A DNA stretch of 47,615 nucleotides from Bacteroidota bacterium (GTDB lineage Bacteria > Bacteroidota > Ignavibacteria > Kryptoniales > JAKASW01). Positions 17,005-26,081 of this stretch are shown here, one piece after another. A program made the translations under genes and the position numbers. The stretch is from assembly GCA_021811615.1 (NCBI GenBank), contig JAJZNW010000029.1, positions 1 through 47,615 of the forward strand. The letters are read 5' to 3'. Position 1 is the stretch's first letter. Each line of letters begins with the position of its first letter. The notes below the pieces were generated by a model that was not told the origin of the DNA, did not search any database, and saw only the letters and a list, made by a program, of their open reading frames with translations.

Positions 17005-17547
17005 ATGAAAATCATCAAAATCCGAAGTCTGGTTGCAGCATTTGCGATCACTCTCGCCGGCGAAGCAATAGTCAATAACGGTGTATGTCAGGAGGCAAGG
17101 GCTGATACCTGCCGGAACGCGATATACGCAGAGATCCTCGGTCCCGGCTTATTGTACTCGATCAACTACGATTACCGGATCACGACGCACTTCGGGCTGA
17201 GAGCGGGGGTTTCACGATGGTCGGTGCCTGCGATCTTCGTGCTTGTAAACGGTAGTATAGGATTCACCGGTTTCCCAATAACGGCGAATTACCTTTCAGG
17301 GGAAGGGAGCAGTCACCTGGAGCTTGGAGTGGGGGTCGTCCCCGTGATCCTCACATTAAATGGGGAGGAGGTTTTCTTTGGAAGCAACGTCAGGGATCGC
17401 AAGACACTGGTGATGGAGACTATGACCATGGGATACAGGTATCAACCACCGGACGGCGGGATCGTATTTCGCATTGCGTTCACCCCGTTGATGGTCTTCG
17501 ACAAGGTCGTACCTTTCGGAGGAATTTCGCTGGGCGCTGCGTTTTAG
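17005..17547 (+). CDS. Small secreted, barrel-like protein of unknown function
   Basis: A 180-aa protein starting at MKIIKIRSLVAAFAITL, an N-terminal signal-peptide-like segment. It is followed by alternating aromatic/glycine strands (YAEILGPGLLYSINYDYR, FGLRAGVSRW, LELGVGVVPVILTL, GIVFRIAFTPLMV) and ends with ISLGAAF, the terminal aromatic typical of outer-membrane beta-barrels. GGAGA lies six bases before the chosen ATG; a longer in-frame reading adds a non-secretory N-terminus without an SD. Similar short proteins are common in Bacteroidota/Chlorobiota genomes. The function is not recognisable. Confidence 0.7.
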   Translation: MKIIKIRSLVAAFAITLAGEAIVNNGVCQEARADTCRNAIYAEILGPGLLYSINYDYRITTHFGLRAGVSRWSVPAIFVLVNGSIGFTGFPITANYLSGEGSSHLELGVGVVPVILTLNGEEVFFGSNVRDRKTLVMETMTMGYRYQPPDGGIVFRIAFTPLMVFDKVVPFGGISLGAAF

Positions 17548-17618
17548 TCGGGGAAGGACGGAAGGTCTCCTCCTCCTGAACTCGAGCGTCAGAAGAAAGG
17601 AAACCTTCGACTCAATAT

Positions 17619-19724
17619 TTACTCGGCCTTTCCGAAATGTTTGATATCGTCCGGGGCATCGGTGACTTCAGTACGATTGGTCTGAGACTGTACCATGACC
17701 TTTATGCTTTCAACGATGTCGGGATTGGCAAGCGTCGTCACATCTCCGACCGGCATGTTGTTCGATACCGCGGCGAGGACACGGCGCATGATCTTTCCGG
17801 AACGTGTCTTCGGCATGTCGTCAGCTACCCAGACATGCGAAGGTCTGGCGATTTTTCCAATCATGTTTTCAATGGCGCTCACGACTTTTCTCTGCACTTC
17901 ACCGTGGTCGGCACTTACGCCAGGCTTGAGAGCGATGTAGACTTCGGGGACTCTCCCTTTGACGGGGTCGACTACCGGCACTACAGCGGCCTCGGCCACT
18001 TCGGGGATCGTCAGACACGCAGACTCGAGCTCCTTCGTCCCGAGCCTGTGCCCGGCCACGTTGATGACATCGTCGACTCGGCCGAGTATTCTGATATATC
18101 CGTCGGCAGCGAACAGGGCTCCGTCCCCGGCAAAGTAGGGCCAATCTCTCCAGTCTTTGCTCTGCGGATTCCTGCAATACTTGGAATAGTAAGTCTTGAC
18201 GAAGCGGTCCGGGTCCCCCCAGATTGTTTGCATGATGCCGGGCCATGGGTTTCTGATACAAATGTTCCCGGCTTTATTCGATCCGGGAGGGAGTTCTTCT
18301 GCGTCCTCATCGTATATCACCGGATGGATACCCGGCACTCCGGGCCCTGCGCTTCCCGGTTTCATGGGATCGAGCGCGGGCTTGGTGCTGCACAGGAATC
18401 CGCCGGTCTCTGTCTGCCACCAGGTGTCGACTATAGAGGCCTCCCGCTTCCCGACTTCATCGTAATACCATCTCCATACATCGGGCTCGATCGGTTCCCC
18501 GACAGTCACCATCAGCTTGAAATGACAATTGTATTTCTTCGGAAGATCCGGACCGACTTTCCTTAGCTGACGTATCGACGTAGGGGCGGTGTGGAAAATG
18601 TTCACGTCCAGCCGTTCAGCGATGCGCCATGGTCGTCCGGCATCCGGATAAGTCGGTACACCCTCATACATAACGTTCGTCGTGCCGAGCGCGAGCGGGC
18701 CGTATACGATGTACGAATGTCCGGTGATCCAGCCTATGTCTGCCATACACCAGTAAACATCCTCAGGGTGAATATCGAGTATATTCTTGGCCGTTCCGGC
18801 GGCGTAAGCGAGATAACCGCCCGAACTATGCTGGATGCCTTTGGGTTTTCCCGTCGTGCCGCTAGTGTACATGAGAAACAGCGGATCCTCGGAGAGCACC
18901 GGCACCGGATCCACTCTCTTCCCGCTGAAATCCTTCATGACATCGTCGACGAAGAAATCTCTTCCCTTCACCATCGGAGTCTCGGAGATATATTTTCCGG
19001 GGTAGCGGCGCCACACGAGGACCTTATCCACCTGGGCTCCTAGTTCTTTCGCCCGGGCCACAGCGACATCCGCCTTCTCTTTGTGGTTCTGGATCCTCCC
19101 ATTCCGGTAGTAGCCGTCTGAAGTAATCAAGACGCGGCTACCCGAGTCGGCAATCCTGTCTCCGCACGCAGCGCCGCTGAATCCTCCGAAGACGACGGAA
19201 TGGATGACGCCCAATCTTGCACACGCCAGCATCGTTACGGGGAGCTCCGGCACCATCGGCATATGTATCGTGACCCTGTCGCCTTTCTTCAAGCCCGCGA
19301 AGTCACGGAGCATAGCCGCCGTCTCATTTACTCTGACGAAAAGTTCCTGGTACGTAATCACGATGTGCGGGTCGTCTTCAAGTTCGGGTACGAATATGAG
19401 TGCGGCTTTCCCCTTGTTTTTGAAAAGATGTCTGTCGACGCAATTGTAGCTGACATTCAACAAACCTCCCGCAAACCATTTCCAAAACGGCGGGTTGCTT
19501 GTGTCGAGTGTTGTGTGCCAGTACTTGTACCAGTCGAGAAGGTCGCCGTACTCCTTGAAACACTCCGGGAAATTGTCCAGACCGAATCTCTTCATAACCT
19601 CGGTGTCGACAAGATTCGCCTGAGAGATAAACTTCGCCGTCGGATAATAGTACTCCTCTTCCTTCCAGTGAGCAGCTATTTGTGCCTCGTTGACTTCAGT
19701 GGAATTGCTCTTGGCATCCGCCAT
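17619..19724 (-). CDS. acs: Acetyl-CoA synthetase (AMP-forming)
   Basis: Activates acetate to acetyl-CoA through acetyl-AMP in the cytoplasm. The ACS N-terminal domain includes FWKWFAGGLLNVSYNCVDRH, the A3 P-loop is YTSGTTGKPKGIQHSSGGYL, the A5 motif is VDTWWQTETGGF, the A8 hinge is GRVDDVINVAGHRLGT, and the C-terminal KTRSGKIMRR holds the lysine that in this family is reversibly acetylated. At 701 aa it is slightly longer than the roughly 650-aa norm. The start at 19724 has an excellent AAGGAGG. The divergent neighbour encodes a Pat-like acetyltransferase, the enzyme class that inactivates Acs by acetylating that lysine. Confidence 0.96.
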   Translation of the reverse strand: MADAKSNSTEVNEAQIAAHWKEEEYYYPTAKFISQANLVDTEVMKRFGLDNFPECFKEYGDLLDWYKYWHTTLDTSNPPFWKWFAGGLLNVSYNCVDRHLFKNKGKAALIFVPELEDDPHIVITYQELFVRVNETAAMLRDFAGLKKGDRVTIHMPMVPELPVTMLACARLGVIHSVVFGGFSGAACGDRIADSGSRVLITSDGYYRNGRIQNHKEKADVAVARAKELGAQVDKVLVWRRYPGKYISETPMVKGRDFFVDDVMKDFSGKRVDPVPVLSEDPLFLMYTSGTTGKPKGIQHSSGGYLAYAAGTAKNILDIHPEDVYWCMADIGWITGHSYIVYGPLALGTTNVMYEGVPTYPDAGRPWRIAERLDVNIFHTAPTSIRQLRKVGPDLPKKYNCHFKLMVTVGEPIEPDVWRWYYDEVGKREASIVDTWWQTETGGFLCSTKPALDPMKPGSAGPGVPGIHPVIYDEDAEELPPGSNKAGNICIRNPWPGIMQTIWGDPDRFVKTYYSKYCRNPQSKDWRDWPYFAGDGALFAADGYIRILGRVDDVINVAGHRLGTKELESACLTIPEVAEAAVVPVVDPVKGRVPEVYIALKPGVSADHGEVQRKVVSAIENMIGKIARPSHVWVADDMPKTRSGKIMRRVLAAVSNNMPVGDVTTLANPDIVESIKVMVQSQTNRTEVTDAPDDIKHFGKAE

Positions 19725-19819
19725 GGTTCTTTCCTCCTTGATGTTGTGCCGTTAGGCGATAGAAGACTCCTGCCCGATTGACTTAGTGCGCATCGCTCGG
19801 AACACCTCACATACATATA

Positions 19820-19848
19820 AACCTATTCATTGTCCATAAAGTTTTCAA
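19820..19848 (-). promoter_or_regulatory. Candidate acs promoter in the acs/pat-like divergent gap
   Basis: On the minus strand, TTGAAA (19848-19843), a 17-base spacer and TAGGTT (19825-19820) give a sigma70-like or Bacteroidota-like promoter about 90 bases upstream of the acs start codon. The divergent gap 19725-20026 has no credible gene. I saw no equally clear promoter for the opposite direction. Confidence 0.4.
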
Positions 19849-20026
19849 GTGTCGGTTCAAAAATGCCGCAGGATACCCAATCAAGGACAATACTGATCCC
19901 GGAAATTGGCCCCAATTCGAGGGGATTCGCGGCGAGTAGAGTTGGTCTGTACGAGACTTCCATATGTCCTTCGCTTTCATAAAGGCACACCGGGGGTTAA
20001 ATTGCACGCAGGAAAAAGGTCGCTGC

Positions 20027-22474
20027 ATGTTCAGAATAATAAGAGAATGGTCGGAAGGCTCCGACGGTCAGGGTTATCACGAGTATGTCCTCCTTCGTGA
20101 TGGATCGGGCATAACGCTCAGGCTGGCAGGTCCGGGAGACGCGCCGGCAATCGAAGAATTCTTCGGAGGCGTGTCGGACGAGAGCAGGTACTTCCGATTT
20201 ATGGCAGGTGTGAATTACGTGTCGAAGTCCGTGGTGAACGCCATGTGCATAAATAACCCATCGGAAAGAGCGAGCCTCCTCGCCTTTCTTGGCGGCGATG
20301 AACACGGAAAGTTGATTGGGATAGGCAACTACATCAGCCTCGCCGTGAGAAATGCTGCAGAAGTTTCGTTTCTGGTTGACGATAAGTACCACGGCAAAGG
20401 GATCGGCACTCTGTTGCTCGAGAGGTTGGCCGGTATCGCCGCTGCCAACGGTTTCGTGGAGTTCGAAGCGGAGATGTTGTCTGCCAATGACAAGATGATG
20501 ACGGTATTCCGCGATGTGGGCTTCGAGGTGATACAGGCCATCGGCGGATCCACCGTGCATATCGAATTCCCCGTAAGCGGTAACGCGGCAGTTCGCGAGC
20601 GCGCCGAGCTGAGAGACCGCATCGCGACCGTCAACTCTCTTACGCCACTCCTGAACCCATCTTCGATCGCGGTTGTCGGAGCATCCAGAGATTCCTCGGC
20701 TGCAGGAAGCATGGTATTCAGACATATCCTCGAATCGAATTTCAGGGGAACAGCGTATCCTGTCAATAACCAGACGACATCCATAAGCGGCGTGCGGGCC
20801 TATCCTTCCCTGGCAGAACTTCCAGAGCATCCCGAACTCGTTATTGTCGCGGTGCCTGCCCAGAATGTCACAGATGTAGTTGGTGAGGCCGCCTCCGTCG
20901 GCGCAAAAGCGATTATCGTGTTGAGCGCAGGGTTTGCCGAGTCCGGCGAAGAAGGTGCACGGCTTCAAAAAAAGCTTGTGGAGACCGTAAGGTCTAACAG
21001 CATGCGGCTTGTCGGCCCGAACTGTCTCGGGATATTGAACACTCACATCGAATCGGGCGTCAACGCGAGTCTTGCCGAAGCGATGCCGCCCCCCGGGAAG
21101 GTAGGTTTCTTCTCGCATACCGGGGCGCTCGGCATCGTCATCCTGGATTACGCGGCGGAAAGAGGAATCGGCTTTTCTACATTTGTCTCAGGAGGCAATC
21201 GTGGCGACGTTTCCGGCAACGACCTGCTCGAATACTGGGAAGAGGATCCGGCTACCGACGTTGTCATACTTTATCTGGAAGGTTTTGGAAATCCGCGGAG
21301 GTTTGCCAGAGTGGCAAGAAGAGTGTCATCGAAGAAACCGATTCTCTGTGTCAAGAGCGCCCGAAGCAAAGTCGGCCGCGAAACCGCTCAGGTGCGGACA
21401 TCATCGATGGAAACGGATGTCCAGGTCGATGCGCTCTTTCAACAGGCAGGAGTGATACGGACAGAAACACTCGAAGAGATGTTCGACGCCGCAATGCTGC
21501 TGACCAGCCAGCCCCTGCCGGCAGGCAACAGAGTCGCAATCACAAGCAACGCCGGTGGAGCCCTTACCATTTGTGCGGATGCCTGCGAATCTAACGATCT
21601 GTCGGTTGACCGCGACAACACCATCAATCTTGGCCCGCTTGCGACAGCTGAAGACTATGAGCGATCTGTCAAATTACTTCTCGAAAAGGAAGAGGTCGAC
21701 TCACTGATTGCAATCTTTGCGTGCATCGGAGGTTGTGATCCCGACCCGGTCGGTAGGGCCATACGCCGCGCCGTCGTCTTTGCCGAAAGATCTTCTCACG
21801 CGAAGAAACCGGTCGTCCTGTGCCTTATGGGAAGTGCGAACGCTGTTCAGATTGCATCGTCAGCCGCGTTTCAGTCGAACAACACCGACGGGCATTCCGT
21901 GTTTCCGTCGTACAGATTCCCGGAGTCCGCCGCGCGCGCGCTTGCCCGCGTAACGGAGTACGCGGACAACAGGCGCCAGCCGCAGGGACGGATGCTCTGG
22001 TACGAAGATGTGGATTTCGGCGGGGCAAGAGCCAAGTTGGCGAATATCATGGAACACACGGACCAGCCATCGAATCAATCTGCCGGACGAAAATTCCTGA
22101 GGATCGGCGGCGAAGAAGCTGCCGATATCCTCGCGTGCTTCGGTCTGAAGACCGAACAGGCAGAATTGGATAGGGAAACCCGCCCGGCCGCGGAAATTAG
22201 AATAGAGTACGATCCTCATTTCGGTCCTCTCATTTTGCTCAAAGTTTCTGGCCGACCACCGTCGAGAAGAATTACCCCTTTGACCGACAGAGATGCCGGA
22301 AGCATGATGGAAAATGTCGGCATACCTCATTCGGACAGCTTCGTAGAGATCCTCGGAAGAATATCCCAACTTGTCGAAGAACTTCCGTGGCTTTGGGAAA
22401 TGGAGGCGAGGGTAGCAATCAAAGGTGATGATACACCGATCCTCCAGAATGCGGAGTTCACTCTCAAGCCTTAG
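20027..22474 (+). CDS. Pat-like protein acetyltransferase: N-terminal GNAT fused to degenerate acyl-CoA synthetase
   Basis: An 815-aa protein in my start choice (ATG at 20027, AAAGG seven bases upstream; 21 more residues possible). The GNAT domain (about 28-180) has the acetyl-CoA loop YHGKGIGTLLLERL. A CoA-binding Rossmann domain follows (about 205-330, VVGASRD), then a succinyl-CoA-ligase-like domain with GFFSHTGALG and CVKSARSKVG. The position of the phosphorylated His of NDP-forming acyl-CoA synthetases (SHTGAL context) reads VRTSS, an Arg. The C-terminal ATP-grasp part looks abbreviated: DPHFGPLILLKVSG is present but the usual HKTEVGG core is missing. The synthetase half is therefore probably a sensor, as in Salmonella Pat, though Pat carries its GNAT at the C-terminus. 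Confidence 0.85.
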   Translation: MFRIIREWSEGSDGQGYHEYVLLRDGSGITLRLAGPGDAPAIEEFFGGVSDESRYFRFMAGVNYVSKSVVNAMCINNPSERASLLAFLGGDEHGKLIGIGNYISLAVRNAAEVSFLVDDKYHGKGIGTLLLERLAGIAAANGFVEFEAEMLSANDKMMTVFRDVGFEVIQAIGGSTVHIEFPVSGNAAVRERAELRDRIATVNSLTPLLNPSSIAVVGASRDSSAAGSMVFRHILESNFRGTAYPVNNQTTSISGVRAYPSLAELPEHPELVIVAVPAQNVTDVVGEAASVGAKAIIVLSAGFAESGEEGARLQKKLVETVRSNSMRLVGPNCLGILNTHIESGVNASLAEAMPPPGKVGFFSHTGALGIVILDYAAERGIGFSTFVSGGNRGDVSGNDLLEYWEEDPATDVVILYLEGFGNPRRFARVARRVSSKKPILCVKSARSKVGRETAQVRTSSMETDVQVDALFQQAGVIRTETLEEMFDAAMLLTSQPLPAGNRVAITSNAGGALTICADACESNDLSVDRDNTINLGPLATAEDYERSVKLLLEKEEVDSLIAIFACIGGCDPDPVGRAIRRAVVFAERSSHAKKPVVLCLMGSANAVQIASSAAFQSNNTDGHSVFPSYRFPESAARALARVTEYADNRRQPQGRMLWYEDVDFGGARAKLANIMEHTDQPSNQSAGRKFLRIGGEEAADILACFGLKTEQAELDRETRPAAEIRIEYDPHFGPLILLKVSGRPPSRRITPLTDRDAGSMMENVGIPHSDSFVEILGRISQLVEELPWLWEMEARVAIKGDDTPILQNAEFTLKP

Positions 22475-22661
22475 ATGGTACGCGCCGGACATTTCAAACA
22501 TACTTCGTCGGGATTAACCATTCCTACATGGTTTCCGCTCGCCCTCGATAAAGCACTCGACATCGATAGTTTGTAGAAACTCCTTACTGTGATGCCACGC
22601 CTCATGTAAGGAAAGACAACGGTCGTCAATATGGACTTTGTGCCCCTTCTGTCCCAATTTT

Positions 22662-22689
22662 TTGACATTCTTTCGATCCTACCTATTGT
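22662..22689 (+). promoter_or_regulatory. Promoter of the hydrogenase operon
   Basis: Consensus TTGACA at 22662-22667, a 16-base spacer and TATTGT at 22684-22689 give a good sigma70-type promoter about 70 bases before the hydB start. The rest of the gap 22475-22766 shows no supported gene. Confidence 0.6.
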
Positions 22690-22766
22690 TTTGTTTGGTT
22701 TCGTCCGTACGCATCGGCACACTCCTTGAACTTCAAGGCGGTGAGAAGGGAGAAGATGACTCAAAC

Positions 22767-23903
22767 ATGAACAATCCTTTCCGATTGAATATCGAAGGTC
22801 TTGAGCGCGTCCTAGTGTCGCTTCAGCAGAAGGGTTACGAGGTGATCGGCCCGCGACATACGGACGGCGTCATCGTGTACGATAGAATTCATTCAATTGA
22901 TGATCTGCCGGCAGGTTTTGTGGATGAACTCACTCCGGGAATGTACCGCCTCACAAATAACGGAAGCCGGCAGTTTTTCGGTTACACGCTTCCTCCTCAA
23001 TCCTGGAAACGGTTCCTTTATCCCCCTCGTAGAGAGCTGTTCACCTTCAGAAAGGATGGCAAGTCTTTCGGGCTTGCCCCGAAGGAGGATCAGACACCCG
23101 CTTACGCATTTGTTGGTGTACGGGCGTGTGAACTCGGCGCAATCTCGATACAGGACAGAGTCTTTTCCTCCGGCGATTACAGGGATGAAGCCTACCTCTC
23201 GGCAAGAAGGCGTAATTTCATAATAGCTGTCAATTGCAGTCATGCCGCAGAGAATTGCTTCTGCACATCGACGGGGAACGGTCCAAAGGCGGGGGCGGGG
23301 TTCGATATCGTTCTCACGGAAATCGTAAATGAAGACAGTCATTATTTCGTAGCTGAAACCGGAAGCGATGTGGGTACATCATTGATGGAAGGTATCGGCG
23401 CGGGAAGAGCAGATGAAAGTGATGTCGATGCGGCTGAGGAAACGATCCGGAAGGCCTGCGACACCGTTAGAAAATCCCTCGATACTTCGGACTTGCCGAA
23501 GCTCCTGGCTGATAATACAGACCATCCTCAGTGGGAAGATGTCGCGAAGCGGTGCCTGACTTGCGGAAATTGCACGATGGTTTGCCCGACCTGCTTCTGC
23601 TCGACTGTGGAAGACACGACAGATCTTACAGGCCGGATCGCAGGGCGCACCAGAACATGGGATTCATGTTTCACGATGGACTTCGCGAAAGTGTCCGGCG
23701 GAAATTTCCGCATATCGGCAAAGTCCAGATACAGGCAGTGGTTGACACACAAGCTATCGTCATGGGTGGAGCAGTTCGGGGTTTCGGGCTGCGTCGGGTG
23801 CGGGCGGTGCATAACATGGTGTCCAGTAGGGATCGACCTGACCGCCGAAGTCAGCGCGATAAAAGGAGGGGCAACCAAACAAGAAAGTGGAGGTTCGCGA
23901 TGA
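22767..23903 (+). CDS. hydB: Group 3b NiFe hydrogenase (sulfhydrogenase) beta subunit HydB
   Basis: Electron-transfer iron-sulfur subunit of the cytoplasmic NADP-linked hydrogenase, related to anaerobic sulfite reductase subunit A. The C-terminal third carries two ferredoxin-like clusters, CLTCGNCTMVCPTCFC and CVGCGRCITWCPVGID, each able to bind a [4Fe-4S] centre. Upstream, GVRACELGAISIQDRVF and NCSHAAENCFCTSTG are family features. I chose the ATG at 22767 (MNNPFRLNIEGLERV), downstream of GGGAGAAG; the longer in-frame reading adds a Cys/Phe-rich stretch that crosses the promoter. The stop overlaps the next gene as ATGA. Length 378 aa. Confidence 0.92.
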   Translation: MNNPFRLNIEGLERVLVSLQQKGYEVIGPRHTDGVIVYDRIHSIDDLPAGFVDELTPGMYRLTNNGSRQFFGYTLPPQSWKRFLYPPRRELFTFRKDGKSFGLAPKEDQTPAYAFVGVRACELGAISIQDRVFSSGDYRDEAYLSARRRNFIIAVNCSHAAENCFCTSTGNGPKAGAGFDIVLTEIVNEDSHYFVAETGSDVGTSLMEGIGAGRADESDVDAAEETIRKACDTVRKSLDTSDLPKLLADNTDHPQWEDVAKRCLTCGNCTMVCPTCFCSTVEDTTDLTGRIAGRTRTWDSCFTMDFAKVSGGNFRISAKSRYRQWLTHKLSSWVEQFGVSGCVGCGRCITWCPVGIDLTAEVSAIKGGATKQESGGSR

Positions 23904-24388
23904 AACCACAGGACTTGACGGAATCGTTACACAAGCATCCGTTCCTCAGCAATATGAACGAGGAACTTTTGAAAACGCTGACCTCATGCGCTTCAAATGT
24001 GATATTCAGCGAAGGCACATACCTGTTCCATGAAGGTGAGGATGCAAAGACTTTCTATCTCCTTCGCAGCGGGAGGGTCGTGCTTGAAGTCCGCGGCGGC
24101 GAACGCGGACAAATAAGGATCCAAACCGTTGGAGCGGGCGAAGTGCTCGGGTGGTCCTGGTTGATTTCACCGTACAAATGGCACTTCGACGCGTTCGCCC
24201 TCGAACAGGTACACGCCTTCGCGATCGATGCCTCGTGCCTTGTCAGCAAGTGTGAAACCGACTGTCACTTCGGCTATGAAATGCTGCGGCGTTTCTCGGA
24301 GGTGCTGGAACGCAGGCTTGAAGCGACACGCCTCCAACTCCTCGATGTCTACGGCTCGGCCATAAGTGAAAGAGGGGAGAACTATTAG
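23900..24388 (+). CDS. Cyclic-nucleotide-binding-domain protein without DNA-binding domain
   Basis: A 162-aa CRP/FNR-type sensor. The cNMP beta-roll spans about 10-130: FLSNMNEELLKTL, FSEGTYLFHEGEDAKTFYLL, GRVVLEVRGG, VGAGEVLGWSWL. A C-helix follows (YEMLRRFSEVLERRLEATRLQLL). The chain ends there, so the usual C-terminal HTH is missing and it cannot be a normal CRP-type transcription factor. It overlaps hydB by four bases and lies between hydB and hydG, so it is probably an allosteric or assembly partner of the hydrogenase. Its ligand is not evident. Confidence 0.88.
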   Translation: MKPQDLTESLHKHPFLSNMNEELLKTLTSCASNVIFSEGTYLFHEGEDAKTFYLLRSGRVVLEVRGGERGQIRIQTVGAGEVLGWSWLISPYKWHFDAFALEQVHAFAIDASCLVSKCETDCHFGYEMLRRFSEVLERRLEATRLQLLDVYGSAISERGENY

Positions 24389-24424
24389 AAACTCTCAGCT
24401 TCATACATACCGGAGCAAGGTTAA

Positions 24425-25291
24425 ATGACCGACACAAGCATCATCGAAAAGAGAAAAGGATCTTCCCTTTCCATGGTCCCCTCACTCGCGACCATCCGTC
24501 GAGTGATCTGGGAGACCGACGATACATACACACTGCTTATCGACCCGCCACGGGGAGACGGCCGGACCTTCGCCTTCAACGCCGGACAGTTCAATATGAT
24601 TTACGCGTTCGGAACCGGTGAATCTGCGATATCGATCAGCTCCGATCCGTTTAGGTCGAACTTCCTTGCGCATACTATCCACAGGGTCGGCACCGTGACG
24701 TCGGCACTCTCCCGGCTACGGCGGGGCGACACGATCGGACTGCGCGGCCCATTCGGTTCCTCGTGGCCTTTAGAAGAAGCCGTCGGGAAGGATGTTTGCA
24801 TCGCTGCCGGAGGTATCGGGTTGGCTCCGTTGCGACCCGTGATTTATACTCTCCTCCGCAGAAGAGAGGAATTCGGACGCATCATGATTCTATACGGTTC
24901 CCGAAGCCCTCTTGACCTTCTTTACAGGGTAGAACTCGAGGAATGGAGCAAGGCTCCGAATACAGAGGTAATCATAACGGTGGACAGGGGCGACTCAAGC
25001 TGGAAGGGCCATATCGGTGTCGTCACCAGTTTGTTTTCCTACTTGAAGATGGATACTCCGTCGACACTGGCGATGGTCTGCGGACCTGAGGTGATGATGA
25101 AATATACCTGCGAAGAGCTGGAACGTCGAGGACTGTCGGCGGGACAGATTTACCTCTCTATGGAAAGAAATATGAAATGTGGTATTGGACTATGCGGGCA
25201 CTGCCAGTTCGGACCGAAATTCATCTGTAAAGACGGGCCTGTTTTCAGACTCCCGCAGATCAAAGATTTGCTCGATAAGAAGGAAATCTAA
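24425..25291 (+). CDS. hydG: Hydrogenase gamma subunit HydG (FAD/NAD(P)-binding)
   Basis: A 288-aa diaphorase subunit that passes electrons between NAD(P)H and the iron-sulfur chain. The FAD-binding barrel contains [21 protein letters not shown], shown here as flavin-site residues 52-72, and [11 protein letters not shown]. The NAD(P) domain contains [16 protein letters not shown] and [16 protein letters not shown]. The C-terminal [17 protein letters not shown] supplies the [2Fe-2S] ligands. It is homologous to dihydroorotate dehydrogenase electron-transfer and sulfite reductase B subunits; operon position decides for HydG. The start at 24425 has GGAGCAAGG upstream. Confidence 0.93.
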   Translation: MTDTSIIEKRKGSSLSMVPSLATIRRVIWETDDTYTLLIDPPRGDGRTFAFNAGQFNMIYAFGTGESAISISSDPFRSNFLAHTIHRVGTVTSALSRLRRGDTIGLRGPFGSSWPLEEAVGKDVCIAAGGIGLAPLRPVIYTLLRRREEFGRIMILYGSRSPLDLLYRVELEEWSKAPNTEVIITVDRGDSSWKGHIGVVTSLFSYLKMDTPSTLAMVCGPEVMMKYTCEELERRGLSAGQIYLSMERNMKCGIGLCGHCQFGPKFICKDGPVFRLPQIKDLLDKKEI

Positions 25292-25292
25292 A

Positions 25293-26081
25293 ATGCCGCA
25301 AAGAAAGAATGCCGGTACTCCAAAAGTAGCGGTCTTTAAATTCGCATCGTGCGATGGTTGTCAGCTGTCTCTTCTGGACGCGGAAGAAGAGCTTCTCGAC
25401 GTAGCCGGTGCAATAGACATCGCCTTCTTTCCGGAGGCGAGCAGGCGCATGCTAAGGGGGCCGTATGATATCGGTATCGTGGAGGGAAGCATCACTACCC
25501 CGCACGACGTGGAGCATATCCGGGCGATTAGGAAATCGTGCGGCGCGCTTATCACAATCGGCGCCTGTGCCACTGCCGGAGGGATACAGGCTCTGCGTAA
25601 CTGGAAAGATATCAGGAATTTCGTCCATATCGTTTACGCTTCCCCTGAATACATATCGACTCTCGACAGGTCACTTCCTGTCGGCTCTTTCGTACACGTC
25701 GATTTCGAGCTCCGCGGCTGTCCCATAAACAAGTATCAGTTGCTGGAGGTTATCAATGCCTTCCTCAACAAGAGGAAGCCGAACATACACGCACACAGCG
25801 TCTGCATGGAATGCAAGATGAAAGGAAACAGCTGCATCATGGTCGCCCGCGGCGAGCCGTGCCTCGGGCCAGTGACCCAATCCGGCTGCGGCGCAATCTG
25901 TCCCTCCTTCAACCGCGGCTGTTACGGCTGTTTCGGTCCTATGGAATCTCCCAACGCTCCCGCGCTCTCAGCACGGTTCCGCGAACTCGGCCAGACTAGA
26001 CACGACATCAAGCTGGCGTTCCGTACATTCAATGCATACGCCGATGCTTTCAGAAAAGAGAGCGAGTCGCATGAACAATAG
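25293..26081 (+). CDS. hydD: NiFe hydrogenase small (delta) subunit HydD
   Basis: A 262-aa small subunit that binds the iron-sulfur clusters next to the NiFe site. Cysteine groups are [42 protein letters not shown] and [18 protein letters not shown], covering proximal, medial and distal cluster ligands. There is no twin-arginine signal, which fits a cytoplasmic group 3 enzyme. The ATG at 25293 has AAGGA eight bases upstream and follows the hydG stop by one base; earlier in-frame starts lie inside hydG. Its end overlaps the hydA start by 11 bases. Confidence 0.94.
   Translation: MPQRKNAGTPKVAVFKFASCDGCQLSLLDAEEELLDVAGAIDIAFFPEASRRMLRGPYDIGIVEGSITTPHDVEHIRAIRKSCGALITIGACATAGGIQALRNWKDIRNFVHIVYASPEYISTLDRSLPVGSFVHVDFELRGCPINKYQLLEVINAFLNKRKPNIHAHSVCMECKMKGNSCIMVARGEPCLGPVTQSGCGAICPSFNRGCYGCFGPMESPNAPALSARFRELGQTRHDIKLAFRTFNAYADAFRKESESHEQ

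Noticed and set aside
22475..22606. Minus-strand ORF ending with paired Cys residues (CLKC) after the Pat-like gene
   Set aside because: No SD, only one CxxC, overlaps the hydrogenase promoter region, and ends at the convergent gene stop.
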